Assembly: GCA_963677505.2 (NCBI GenBank)
Contig: CAXXWB010000004.1
Location: 62,001 to 126,000 of the forward strand
Length of the DNA stretch: 64,000 nt
Source of the DNA: JBGSUZ01 sp963677505
GTDB lineage: Bacteria > Bacillota > Clostridia > Peptostreptococcales > Acidaminobacteraceae
Reading direction: 5' to 3'
The notes beneath the pieces are model-generated. The model was given only the letters and a program-made list of their open reading frames with translations, had not been told where the DNA came from and searched no databases. Below are positions 44,419 through 52,096 of the stretch, piece after piece. The translations under genes and the position numbers were made by a program. Numbering within the stretch: position 1 is the stretch's first letter; the number at the start of each line of letters is the position of its first letter.

Positions 44419-45093
44419 TCAAATATGATTCCCATCAAAAACGGCATCTTTAGCTAACTTCCTGATCTCTGCACCGGAAATTAAATACACATTGTCAATA
44501 ATGTGTATTTGGTTTCCCTTTACACGTACTGCACCATCTTGTTCAGCTGCTACATAAATATCCATGTGTTCTGATAAGACGAAGCGATCCTCGACCAGCG
44601 AAGTATTAGCATGATCAAAATGTGCTTCAAAGGAAAAGTGATGAAGCCCCAAGCCTTTATAAATCTTACCTTCTTCCACATAGGCTTCCGACATATTCAT
44701 GCCACCAGCGCTGGTGCCCATGATAACGCCATTTTTATCTTTAATCAAATCTGTCAGTTCAAGTTTGGTTATAAGTTGCATTTGATAAGGTGTATATCCG
44801 CCGCACAGGAAAATAACAGAAGCCTCTTGAATAAGTTTCTGAGCCTCTTCCTTATGGGTGTTGTGACCAATAAAATAGTATTCATCAAATAGAATATTTG
44901 CCCGATCAAACCATGACTTTTCAGTAAGATTCGAAACATCGCTCTGATCATTGTTGGTTGGGTTTTCATTTGTACGTTCACCGCTGATAAATACCAATGA
45001 TTTTCTGTCTACTATGTCCATATCTAACGCTTTAACCAATTTCTCAGAAAAGCCTTTATCCTCATACCAATCTAAGTAATAGTGGGTTTTCAT
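44419..45093 (-). CDS. Peptidase S51 family protein (dipeptidase E / cyanophycinase type)
   Basis: The protein has 224 residues from the ATG at 45093; GGAGGCACTC precedes it, and the longer reading begins at 45120. Family features are the FLCGGYTPYQM turn and the nucleophile elbow GTSAGGMNM, where Ser is the catalytic residue. The early SLVFISGE strand matches the Rossmann-like fold. It hydrolyses aspartyl or other small peptides in known members. It is convergent with the alpha/beta hydrolase and followed upstream by a DUF6273-like gene. Confidence 0.85.
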   Translation of the reverse strand: MKTHYYLDWYEDKGFSEKLVKALDMDIVDRKSLVFISGERTNENPTNNDQSDVSNLTEKSWFDRANILFDEYYFIGHNTHKEEAQKLIQEASVIFLCGGYTPYQMQLITKLELTDLIKDKNGVIMGTSAGGMNMSEAYVEEGKIYKGLGLHHFSFEAHFDHANTSLVEDRFVLSEHMDIYVAAEQDGAVRVKGNQIHIIDNVYLISGAEIRKLAKDAVFDGNHI

Positions 45094-45130
45094 TTGTGAG
45101 TGCCTCCATCTGGGCAACATGTTTTAGTAT

Positions 45131-45658
45131 TTACAACTCCAACCTTAACCACAAAGCCGGGCGGACGCCACCCGTACATTTGCCATCGCTGATATTGCCT
45201 TTCAATATGTTGTTGCCTTGAATACCGATATTACCGTCAGTCCCAAAGATGTATACAGCTTTTACGTTAACACGGCCTGGTGACCGAAGCCACCACCACC
45301 AACACCATTCCTTACCCTGAAGTCTTGCCAATCGCTTGCAATTATTTTCATCTTTTCTTTCAAACCAATACCTTTGATTTTTTCCCGGATTATGGAGTTT
45401 CGAAAGGCTGTCACCAAAGTATTTACATACTTCCTCTAGGCTTAATAAAAATATATTGTCCTGGGTATCTGTTTCGTTGAATTTGTCATAAAATTCATCA
45501 TTGAGATATTTTCTTAAGGCGCAGTCAGCCCATGTTATATCGTTATAAGCATTGTGATAAGGACGTTGTTCTATAATATCTTCGGTAATAATCAAAGCCT
45601 TGTCGTCTTGGATATCTAATATGCGCCATTCGTATCCGCTAAATACTATTTTTTGCAT
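45131..45658 (-). CDS. DUF6273-like protein
   Basis: The protein has about 175 residues with the DUF6273 pattern: ITWADCALRKYLNDEFYDKF, the aromatic WWWWLRSPG run, and a closing GGVRPALWLRLEL. Such domains occur in Firmicute proteins, often secreted or sortase-linked, but this one lacks a signal peptide. The start is uncertain: the ATG at 45658 has no good ribosome site, and GGAGG lies about 19 nt upstream in the end of the previous gene. A TTG at 45676 is closer to that site. It is probably cotranscribed with the DUF1801-like gene. Confidence 0.65.
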   Translation of the reverse strand: MQKIVFSGYEWRILDIQDDKALIITEDIIEQRPYHNAYNDITWADCALRKYLNDEFYDKFNETDTQDNIFLLSLEEVCKYFGDSLSKLHNPGKNQRYWFERKDENNCKRLARLQGKEWCWWWWLRSPGRVNVKAVYIFGTDGNIGIQGNNILKGNISDGKCTGGVRPALWLRLEL

Positions 45659-45669
45659 TTTTCTTAAAA

Positions 45670-46227
45670 TCAGCAATCCTCCACCATCCGAACTACTCTG
45701 TCACCGCACGTTTGACAATACCCGTTCAAAATGACTCCGAATCGATCATTCTGAATACCATAATCTACAATCGTTGTCACTCCACAGTTTGAACAATATG
45801 CATTGGCAATAAGCAATTGCTGCATGTCGAGCGGTATCTTTGACCATTTTTTTAAAGCTTTGATATCTGAAACAGTTGGCGATTGCTTAGATTTATGATA
45901 ATCCACAATCTCTTTACAAGCATCTATCATACAGTCAATCCCATTTTCACTATTGTATTTAATTTGGGCACAGCTTTTACCTATGGTTGCCGAAGGTATT
46001 AACTCTTTTATCAAGGAAAGCACCTTCAGATCATCGGTATGGAAGGTAAAATAATTTTTTTGGGCTGCAAACCCTATAAAATAGCCATCACCTTTATAAG
46101 TGGGTCCTTTGTTGCTAAGTGTCTCTTGAACCTCTGGAAAGACTTCACGCATGAAGTTCACCATTAAGACCATCCATTCTTTTTTAGGTTCCTCTAACGA
46201 AGCAATGTATTTGTCAACTGATTCCAT
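45670..46227 (-). CDS. DUF1801-like protein with a C-terminal zinc ribbon
   Basis: The protein has 185 residues. The first 115 follow the DUF1801/YdhG fold (YIASLEEPKKEW, then MREVFPEVQETLS and GFAAQKNYFTFHTDD). The C-terminus has two CxxC pairs, CSNCG and CQTCG, separated by about 25 residues, which would bind one zinc. A GAGGTG site precedes the ATG at 46227. Family members include small iron-handling or stress proteins; no function can be stated here. Confidence 0.75.
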   Translation of the reverse strand: MESVDKYIASLEEPKKEWMVLMVNFMREVFPEVQETLSNKGPTYKGDGYFIGFAAQKNYFTFHTDDLKVLSLIKELIPSATIGKSCAQIKYNSENGIDCMIDACKEIVDYHKSKQSPTVSDIKALKKWSKIPLDMQQLLIANAYCSNCGVTTIVDYGIQNDRFGVILNGYCQTCGDRVVRMVEDC

Positions 46228-46269
46228 TTTTACACCTCATCCTTTCCAAATATGTACTCTTATAAATTC

Positions 46270-47358
46270 TCACCCTTTATACCGATTGTACCCAATTTCC
46301 AACCACTCATAAAATGTGTTCATGAGGTGGGTTCTCACTTCTGAATACCCCATCTCCGACAAGGCTTCCGCCACAGACTCTAGGGTACATAAGCCCATTG
46401 GCTTTTGATTTTTTCGCAGTTCATACTGACTTTTGGGCAAGTGAACTAATTTGACCTTTGGCAGTGCCTGAAGTGCAGGACTCTGAAGAATCATTTTCTG
46501 GGACTGTTGCCAAGTGCTGTCTATGACAACTAGCCGGATGGGCTTTTGTGAATCTTCTTGCTTTTGGTTCTGGTTCTGATTTTTATAATACTGTTCTAGA
46601 GGTATCGCATCTTCCGATGGGTAGAGCAAAACCGTTTCATAATCCGAACTCAACGCCAAAATCTGCTGGGTTAACGTATACCTATGCCAAATGAGTTCTT
46701 TTGTGTGCTCTGGTATACTCCGTTGAACCACATGCCCCGTGTTGGACGGTTTAATAATTTCTTTAGGATGATATACCAGAACAACTTCAAAGGGCTGCTT
46801 TTTAAGTGTCTCTAATTTTTGAACTGGCAGTAAATACGCATGGACCTTTTCCCCAACTTGATCTACCAAATGAGGCATTCTTTTTTCCATATAGGCGATG
46901 CGCCACACCGTCTGCCGATAGGGTTTTTCCTTCAATAGCTTATAGTTCTGCCGACGGTAAAAATCCATTAAGCCCTTATCATTGGCAAGACACACCAGTT
47001 CAACTTTCCTTGCACCTCTAGCAAAAGCTTCTCGTTCAGCATACATCACCAATAAACTACCTAAGCCCCTGCCTCTCTTGCTAGGTAACACCCCTAGTTT
47101 GTTAAGTCTAGCGCGAACAGGGCTGATAAGGGTCACTGCTACACAGCCAATCAAATCATCTTCTTCATATGCCCCGAACCATATGGTTTCTTTGACCTCA
47201 AGGGCATCAAAATCCGACTTAGAAAAATAAACGCCACTGTGTTTAAAATCGTCAAGCTTGAATTGATCATGGCTCGTCCGAAAAGCCCCGTGAATGATAG
47301 GACTTAGCAAATCATAGGTTGGTTGTTCTATTTGTACCACATAATTATTTTTATTCAA
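46270..47358 (-). CDS. GNAT acetyltransferase - DTW domain fusion
   Basis: The protein has 362 residues. Residues 1-150 form a GNAT acetyltransferase with the acetyl-CoA loop KRGRGLGSLL and NDKGLMDFYRRQNY. Residues about 190-360 form a DTW domain: VVLVYHPKE, NTGHVV, and VIDSTWQQSQKM, the D-x-T-W motif of tRNA-uridine aminocarboxypropyltransferases, then LCTLESVAEAL. A 20-residue Gln/Asn-rich insert (NQNQNQKQEDSQ) sits between the motifs. The start is TTG at 47358 behind AGGTG. RNA modification coupled with acetylation is an inference. In enterobacteria a GNAT protein and a DTW protein are encoded near each other, which supports a functional link. Confidence 0.8.
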   Translation of the reverse strand: MNKNNYVVQIEQPTYDLLSPIIHGAFRTSHDQFKLDDFKHSGVYFSKSDFDALEVKETIWFGAYEEDDLIGCVAVTLISPVRARLNKLGVLPSKRGRGLGSLLVMYAEREAFARGARKVELVCLANDKGLMDFYRRQNYKLLKEKPYRQTVWRIAYMEKRMPHLVDQVGEKVHAYLLPVQKLETLKKQPFEVVLVYHPKEIIKPSNTGHVVQRSIPEHTKELIWHRYTLTQQILALSSDYETVLLYPSEDAIPLEQYYKNQNQNQKQEDSQKPIRLVVIDSTWQQSQKMILQSPALQALPKVKLVHLPKSQYELRKNQKPMGLCTLESVAEALSEMGYSEVRTHLMNTFYEWLEIGYNRYKG

Positions 47359-47393
47359 AGGACACCTATACTTTCAATTACCGTATAAACACA

Positions 47394-47825
47394 TTAAAAC
47401 TTTCCTTGAACAGAATCCACTGGACCACTTAGCAATAAGAAAGTCTTTAGCTCAATACCAAAAATAACGCAATCAGGATTCTTCAGAATTTCTTCTAATT
47501 CTCCATGACCCTCGACTAATTGTATGCGAACGACCTCAGCTTCTAAAGGTTCCAAATGTTTTAGAATTCCTTCAAAGGTAATGGAAGCTACAGTTTCATC
47601 CGATGTAGACGCAAGATTTTGGCGGTTATCCACCAGCAAACTCACTCTTGGATTTTCCAATAAATTTCTATACTTTCTGGATTCACGGACCGTCACCATA
47701 TACATCGTTTTCAAATCCTCACTGAAGACATAAGTCATCAACGAGGAATAGGGCAGATTTCCACTAACCGTACATAAGACACAAAGAGAATTACCCGTAA
47801 GCATTTCTTTCACTCGATCTAGCAT
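47394..47825 (-). CDS. Pyridoxamine 5'-phosphate oxidase-like flavoprotein
   Basis: The 143-residue protein has the split-barrel pattern of the PNPOx-like FMN family: SLCVLCTVSGNLPYSSLMTYVF, MYMVTVRESRKYRNLLENPRVSLL and a central ITFEGI strand. It is smaller than true PdxH, so nitro-reductase or general stress functions are likelier than pyridoxal synthesis. AGGAGC precedes the ATG at 47825. It lies 35 bp upstream of the GNAT-DTW gene and is probably cotranscribed. Confidence 0.85.
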   Translation of the reverse strand: MLDRVKEMLTGNSLCVLCTVSGNLPYSSLMTYVFSEDLKTMYMVTVRESRKYRNLLENPRVSLLVDNRQNLASTSDETVASITFEGILKHLEPLEAEVVRIQLVEGHGELEEILKNPDCVIFGIELKTFLLLSGPVDSVQGKF

Positions 47826-48019
47826 GCTATCACGCTCCTATAATTAAATATTATAATCCATTTCAAAATAAATTTCCTCAAACAAATCAATTTCATCATA
47901 ACCCTATTTTAAACTCATCACCTTAATCTGTACGGCCTATTGAGATTTAATGCATGATATTATTCTAACAGTTCCGATTTGCCCGACCAACTTACGCCAG
48001 TACATGCCATAGTAAGTTT

Positions 48020-48048
48020 TTGATTTTATTCCTACTTCTGTATATAAT
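48020..48048 (+). promoter_or_regulatory. Sigma-A promoter of the Gp37/Gp68-like gene
   Basis: TTGATT (48020-48025) and a perfect TATAAT (48043-48048) with 17-nt spacing lie 68 bp upstream of the ATG. Confidence 0.75.
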
Positions 48049-48116
48049 ATATCAAATAAGCAGTGTTTTTTACTTAGAAAATCAGGGAAAAATCTAGCAA
48101 AGTGAGGAGTATGCCT

Positions 48117-48839
48117 ATGAACTGGGAGCCGTGGACAGGTTGCTACAAAGCAAGTGAAGGCTGTACAAATTGTTATTTTTATGGTCCTCATGCAAAACGC
48201 TATGGTCAAAACACCATAGAAAAAACAGATAAATTCGATTGGCCAATCCGAAAAAATACAAAAGGTGAATACAACATCAAAGGCAATAAAATTCTTGCGA
48301 CCTGTTTTGCAACTGACTTTTTCCTGCCAGAAGCAGACGAGTGGCGCGAGGAAGTTTGGGCTATGATCAAAGAAAGAACGGACATTGATTTTTTAATATT
48401 GACCAAGCGAATTGACCGCTTTCTCGAATCCCTTCCATCAGATTGGGGAGAAGGCTATGATAATGTCAATATTGGCTGTACGGTTGAAAATCAAGAATCT
48501 GCAGATTATAGATTACCCTTATTCTTATCTTATCCGATTAAGCGGCGTTTTATTGCCTGCGCCCCACTTCTAGAAGCCATAGATTTAACCCCCTATCTTT
48601 ATGGTGTAGACCATGTGACTGTAGGTGGGGAAACGGGGCGAGACGCTCGTGAATGTGATTATGATTGGGTGCTTAGTATTCGAAAACAGTGCGTAGAAGC
48701 AAATGTAACCTTTTGGTTTAAAAATACAGGCTCACTCTTCAAACGAGATGGGTCTGTGGAAAGAATAAATCCGTTTAAGCAAACGGGTATGGCGAAAGAG
48801 TTTGGTATCGATATTTCAGATGGGAAAAGGTTGTTCTGA
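48117..48839 (+). CDS. Phage Gp37/Gp68-like (DUF5131) protein
   Basis: The protein has 240 residues from the ATG at 48117, behind GAGGAG with 7-nt spacing. It opens with MNWEPWTGCYKASEGCTNCYFY, a C-x6-C-x2-C cluster that fits an iron-sulfur or radical-SAM-like site. It has DFLILTKRIDRF, NVNIGCTVENQE, and GGETGRDAREC with WFKNTGSL near the C-terminus. The family was named in phages but is widespread in bacteria, and its reaction is unknown to me. No other phage genes are nearby. Confidence 0.8.
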   Translation: MNWEPWTGCYKASEGCTNCYFYGPHAKRYGQNTIEKTDKFDWPIRKNTKGEYNIKGNKILATCFATDFFLPEADEWREEVWAMIKERTDIDFLILTKRIDRFLESLPSDWGEGYDNVNIGCTVENQESADYRLPLFLSYPIKRRFIACAPLLEAIDLTPYLYGVDHVTVGGETGRDARECDYDWVLSIRKQCVEANVTFWFKNTGSLFKRDGSVERINPFKQTGMAKEFGIDISDGKRLF

Positions 48840-49214
48840 TTCAATTTCCAACTCAACTACAAACTTGAGAAATGGATTGTAATCCATATTGGTATGTGCA
48901 AAGTCTCTTTGTATATTATGCGTGAAGACCCAATTTTGCCGTACCGTATACAGGTGCCTTTGGGGACGTGATAAAGGCTAGCCCTGAAGAAATATTAACA
49001 ATGGTAGCTTCAGACTGATTATTGGATTTGATCCCGTAGATATATTAACATATCTAAAGCCCTTGAGTATTCATCACACTCAAGGGCTTTATGAGTCGAG
49101 GCTGAAGCTCTTCATAATAGGTCAAGAAAGCATCAACATCATTTGCACACGTTTTGATATTGTTTTCAATATATAAGATATGAAAAATTTTTTAAATACT
49201 ATTTATTAACTTCT
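48840..49214. other. Gene-free stretch, possible gene remnant
   Basis: About 375 bases have no supported gene. A short plus-strand frame near 48937-49010 reads FAVPYTGAFGDVIKASPEE and then stops, without start or ribosome site, so it may be a remnant of a coding region I cannot identify. The hairpin at 49056-49090 is listed separately. Confidence 0.4.
49056..49090. terminator. Probable terminator between convergent genes
   Basis: A perfect 12-bp stem (aaagcccttgag / ctcaagggcttt, 11-nt loop) with a short T run lies between the Gp37/Gp68-like (+) and Ser/Thr-rich (-) genes. Confidence 0.65.
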
Positions 49215-49682
49215 TCATTCTGATTTTGTACTGGAATCAACTTCAGCTGATTCTGTATCTTTTCCTCTTTTCTTAATCTCATTATCATATTCTGATTGTG
49301 TTATAGTTCCTTTTACTAGCTTTTGCTTTAAATCATAAACTGAATCACTTGACAAATCTTCTGTCGAAGATGTCGTTGATACTGTTTCTGTTGACTGTTC
49401 CGCTGATACAGAATTTGGTGTGGCAGACATCCCTTGCGCTTTGCTCATACCCTGTTTACTTATTTCAACGGTGTCACCATATAACGAGGTTCTAACCGTT
49501 GAACTGTCTTCAAAAGATAATTCTGATTTTGATTCGATTCTTTTTGATTCCACTACTGCATTTTCTGTACTATTCCCAGTTTTTTGACTTAACTCTTCTT
49601 TTCCTGATTTTAGCTTTAACTTCTGAACCTCAGCGTTATCGTAACCGGAACTTATTGAGGAAGAAACAGGTACTATAGTCAT
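49215..49682 (-). CDS. Ser/Thr-rich low-complexity protein with a SHOCT-like tail
   Basis: This 155-residue protein has a polar, disordered first 110 residues (many Ser, Thr, Glu). They include STVRTSLYGDTVEISKQG, which resembles the N-terminal pattern of some Firmicute flagellar or surface proteins (VEISxxG). It ends with YDLKQKLVKGTITQSEYDNE, similar to SHOCT-type short C-terminal helices. GGGAGTG precedes the ATG. There is no signal peptide. Function is unknown; an adapter or linker role is possible. Confidence 0.65.
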   Translation of the reverse strand: MTIVPVSSSISSGYDNAEVQKLKLKSGKEELSQKTGNSTENAVVESKRIESKSELSFEDSSTVRTSLYGDTVEISKQGMSKAQGMSATPNSVSAEQSTETVSTTSSTEDLSSDSVYDLKQKLVKGTITQSEYDNEIKKRGKDTESAEVDSSTKSE

Positions 49683-50031
49683 TTAAAATCACTCCCTTTT
49701 AGTCTATGAGATTTATTGCCTCTAATAGTGTATCGGAAGAAACCTTATTTTTGAGCGTGGCAAAACTGAGGCGATTTTGCGGCAGTTTTGCGATACTAAA
49801 AGTCAAGGCTTTGCAGACGACATGTTCTAAACCTTGACCTCAACCATGCCGATAAAAAGCCCAAAATCCAATTTGGATTCTGGGCCGATATATTTTTTAA
49901 CTAACTTATCGTTTTCAAGGCGACCACGCGCTCCACGTGCCTTGAGGTGACAAAAATGATGTCCCCATACACCTATTGAGGCATGGTATATGTCCGTATG
50001 GTGGATTTGTAGTTTGTTGTCTGTATTAGAT
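49683..50031. other. Gene-free stretch, possible methyltransferase remnant
   Basis: About 349 bases have no complete gene. On the minus strand, near 49900-49960, a frame reads IIFVTSRHVERVVALKTIS and stops. This weakly resembles the HVExVVLL C-terminus of RlmD/RumA-type rRNA methyltransferases, and no start is present. Inverted repeats caaggc / gccttg near 49917-49943 and the terminator at 49859-49885 are also present. Confidence 0.35.
49859..49885 (-). terminator. Terminator of the sensor-kinase gene
   Basis: The 11-bp stem gcccaaaatcc / ggattctgggc (one mismatch, 5-nt loop) is followed on the minus strand by TTTTTA. It lies about 150 bp downstream of the kinase stop. Confidence 0.65.
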
Positions 50032-51984
50032 TTATTGAGCCAATATCCCTAAATCCTTTTTCATTGAAACCTCAATGTGTATAGTGGTTCCTTTCTCCAA
50101 GATACTTTCCACTCGGATGCTACCTTTTAACTTCTGCGTGACTAGATTATAAACGATATGCATCCCAAGTCCACTGCTCTTTCCTTCATAGTCCGTCGTA
50201 AAGAATGGGTCAAAAATCCTTTTTAGATGCTCAGGCGCTATGCCAACACCATCGTCTTTGAAATCTATAAGTAGCGTTTGATCATTAAGCAAACATGTAA
50301 TTTCAATTCTTCCAGAACTACGACCTTTAAAACCGTGACGAATCGAATTCAGTATAAGGTTTGTGAATATTTGAGAATAGGCCCCTAGATAGCTTTCTAT
50401 AACCAGCTGTTCGTGACATTTAATATCGAACTTAACCAACGTTCCGACAGATTCCGCTGCCAAACTCTCAATCACCAACTTGATATATTCCTTCAATCCA
50501 AACGATGTTAAAGTTTCAGACTGTTCATTCACAGCCACTAATTTGAATCGGTCAATCAAGTCTGCCACTCTAGAGATGTTGCTTCCAAGAATCCCGACTG
50601 ACTCGTCTACATTCTTGATAAAATCTAAGAACTGCCCCTTTGATACAGCGTTTTGAATAACCTTAGTTTGAATATCCTCATTGATGGATTTCAAATAGGT
50701 ATAACTGGTAATTGCAATGCCTAAAGGTGTATTGATTTCATGAGCTATCCCGGAAACTAAGATCCTCAGTGAAAACAATCGTTCTGCCTCTGAAATGTAT
50801 CGATACTGCTCTTCTAATTCCTTGTTCTTCTCTTCAATGCGCTGTTCAAGCACCTTGTTTTCATCTCGAAATGCTTGCGTAATCATCTGAACCGCCTTTG
50901 ACAAATCTCCCATTTCATCACATTTCAATAGATATTCTTCCGGAATATTCCTGCTGAAATCTCCCTCTGAAATGATGCGCGCATGCTCTGTAATTAAGCT
51001 GAAAGGCTTAGTCATACGGCTAATAACTATATAAATGGCCATGAGAATGAGCAGTGCGACGCCTATAAGCATTGCATAGATCCGAATTTCCATGATCCGC
51101 TTATCCATAAGCGCCTCTTCTTTGTCAATCAAAGACAAGACAATCCAGCCGTTCTCCCGAATATTCTGATAAGCAGCATACGAAGGTCTTCCATTATAGA
51201 TAAACTCCTCAAATCCATCGTCTTTCTCCAGTATATTATCTGCCAATGCCTCCAGCCCAGACGTCTCCTGACGGATATTCATAGTCATGATTTTTGATTT
51301 ATCATCACTGTAGATATAAGTCCCATCGGGCATCAACAGCATGTTTTCACCCGAATTGCCTATCCGGTAGTTTTTCATGTATTCGGGTATCGTATCTATG
51401 ACCAAGTCAATGGCACAAAACCCTAAGTGCCCATCTTCAAATCGAATCGGTGCGACACAAGAGATGATAATCTTCTTTGTACCATAATCGATGTATGGCT
51501 TGCTGAAAGAAACATCCTCGGCAGCCACAGCATCTGCATACCATGGTCTCTTGGTGATGACGTAGTCAGAATCACTCACAAATGCAGTGTTTTCTGTATA
51601 AAAACTGGCGCGCTCATTAGCTACCCAAGCGATATTGAACATGTCATTGCTTGCTGCAATGTCCTTGAGGGTTCCAAATACTTCAGGATATAGGGGATGA
51701 TTGAGGATCATCTCATGGTTGGTAACTTCTGAAAGATAGACTCTAATGCCCCTATTGAAAGTCATCTGCTTAACGATAGTGCGCGTCATCGTAAAATTGG
51801 CACTGATATCCTTGGATATGGCCTTTGCCTTAAGATTCACTTCTGTACGAAGTGTTTCAATCTGTCGCTCTGACAAGTACTTCGAAATGGTCACGCCCAT
51901 AGCAAAGAAAGCCGTCAACATGACAACGGACATAATGATAATCAGCTTAAAGGATAATCTTCGCCATAGAAGCTTCTTCGTCAT
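50032..51984 (-). CDS. Membrane sensor histidine kinase (dCache, HAMP, HATPase)
   Basis: The protein has 650 residues. Membrane helix 1 (about 13-33) and helix 2 (about 290-312) flank an extracellular double-Cache domain with the ligand-facing RPWYADAV region near 155. A HAMP domain follows (about 314-370), then the H-box SGIAHEINTPLG (His near 417), an N-box NLILNSIRHGF, DDGVGI, and GKSSGLGMHIVYNL. It senses a small organic ligand such as an amino or carboxylic acid in known dCache proteins. GGAGGTGGC precedes the ATG. No response regulator is adjacent. It may regulate the chelatase operon just upstream of it, which is transcribed in the same direction. Confidence 0.92.
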   Translation of the reverse strand: MTKKLLWRRLSFKLIIIMSVVMLTAFFAMGVTISKYLSERQIETLRTEVNLKAKAISKDISANFTMTRTIVKQMTFNRGIRVYLSEVTNHEMILNHPLYPEVFGTLKDIAASNDMFNIAWVANERASFYTENTAFVSDSDYVITKRPWYADAVAAEDVSFSKPYIDYGTKKIIISCVAPIRFEDGHLGFCAIDLVIDTIPEYMKNYRIGNSGENMLLMPDGTYIYSDDKSKIMTMNIRQETSGLEALADNILEKDDGFEEFIYNGRPSYAAYQNIRENGWIVLSLIDKEEALMDKRIMEIRIYAMLIGVALLILMAIYIVISRMTKPFSLITEHARIISEGDFSRNIPEEYLLKCDEMGDLSKAVQMITQAFRDENKVLEQRIEEKNKELEEQYRYISEAERLFSLRILVSGIAHEINTPLGIAITSYTYLKSINEDIQTKVIQNAVSKGQFLDFIKNVDESVGILGSNISRVADLIDRFKLVAVNEQSETLTSFGLKEYIKLVIESLAAESVGTLVKFDIKCHEQLVIESYLGAYSQIFTNLILNSIRHGFKGRSSGRIEITCLLNDQTLLIDFKDDGVGIAPEHLKRIFDPFFTTDYEGKSSGLGMHIVYNLVTQKLKGSIRVESILEKGTTIHIEVSMKKDLGILAQ

Positions 51985-52096
51985 AACGCCACCTCCATGG
52001 TTTCTTTAATACCCAAAACTTAAAGGATTCTAACTTGGGTTTAACTATCTCACGTAGGTTTAATCGGGTTACTATTGATTCAAATCTTTATTTCTT

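Noticed and set aside
47937..48209. Minus-strand 90-codon ORF
   Set aside because: It overlaps the promoter and start of the Gp37/Gp68-like gene on the other strand and lacks a ribosome site and family likeness.
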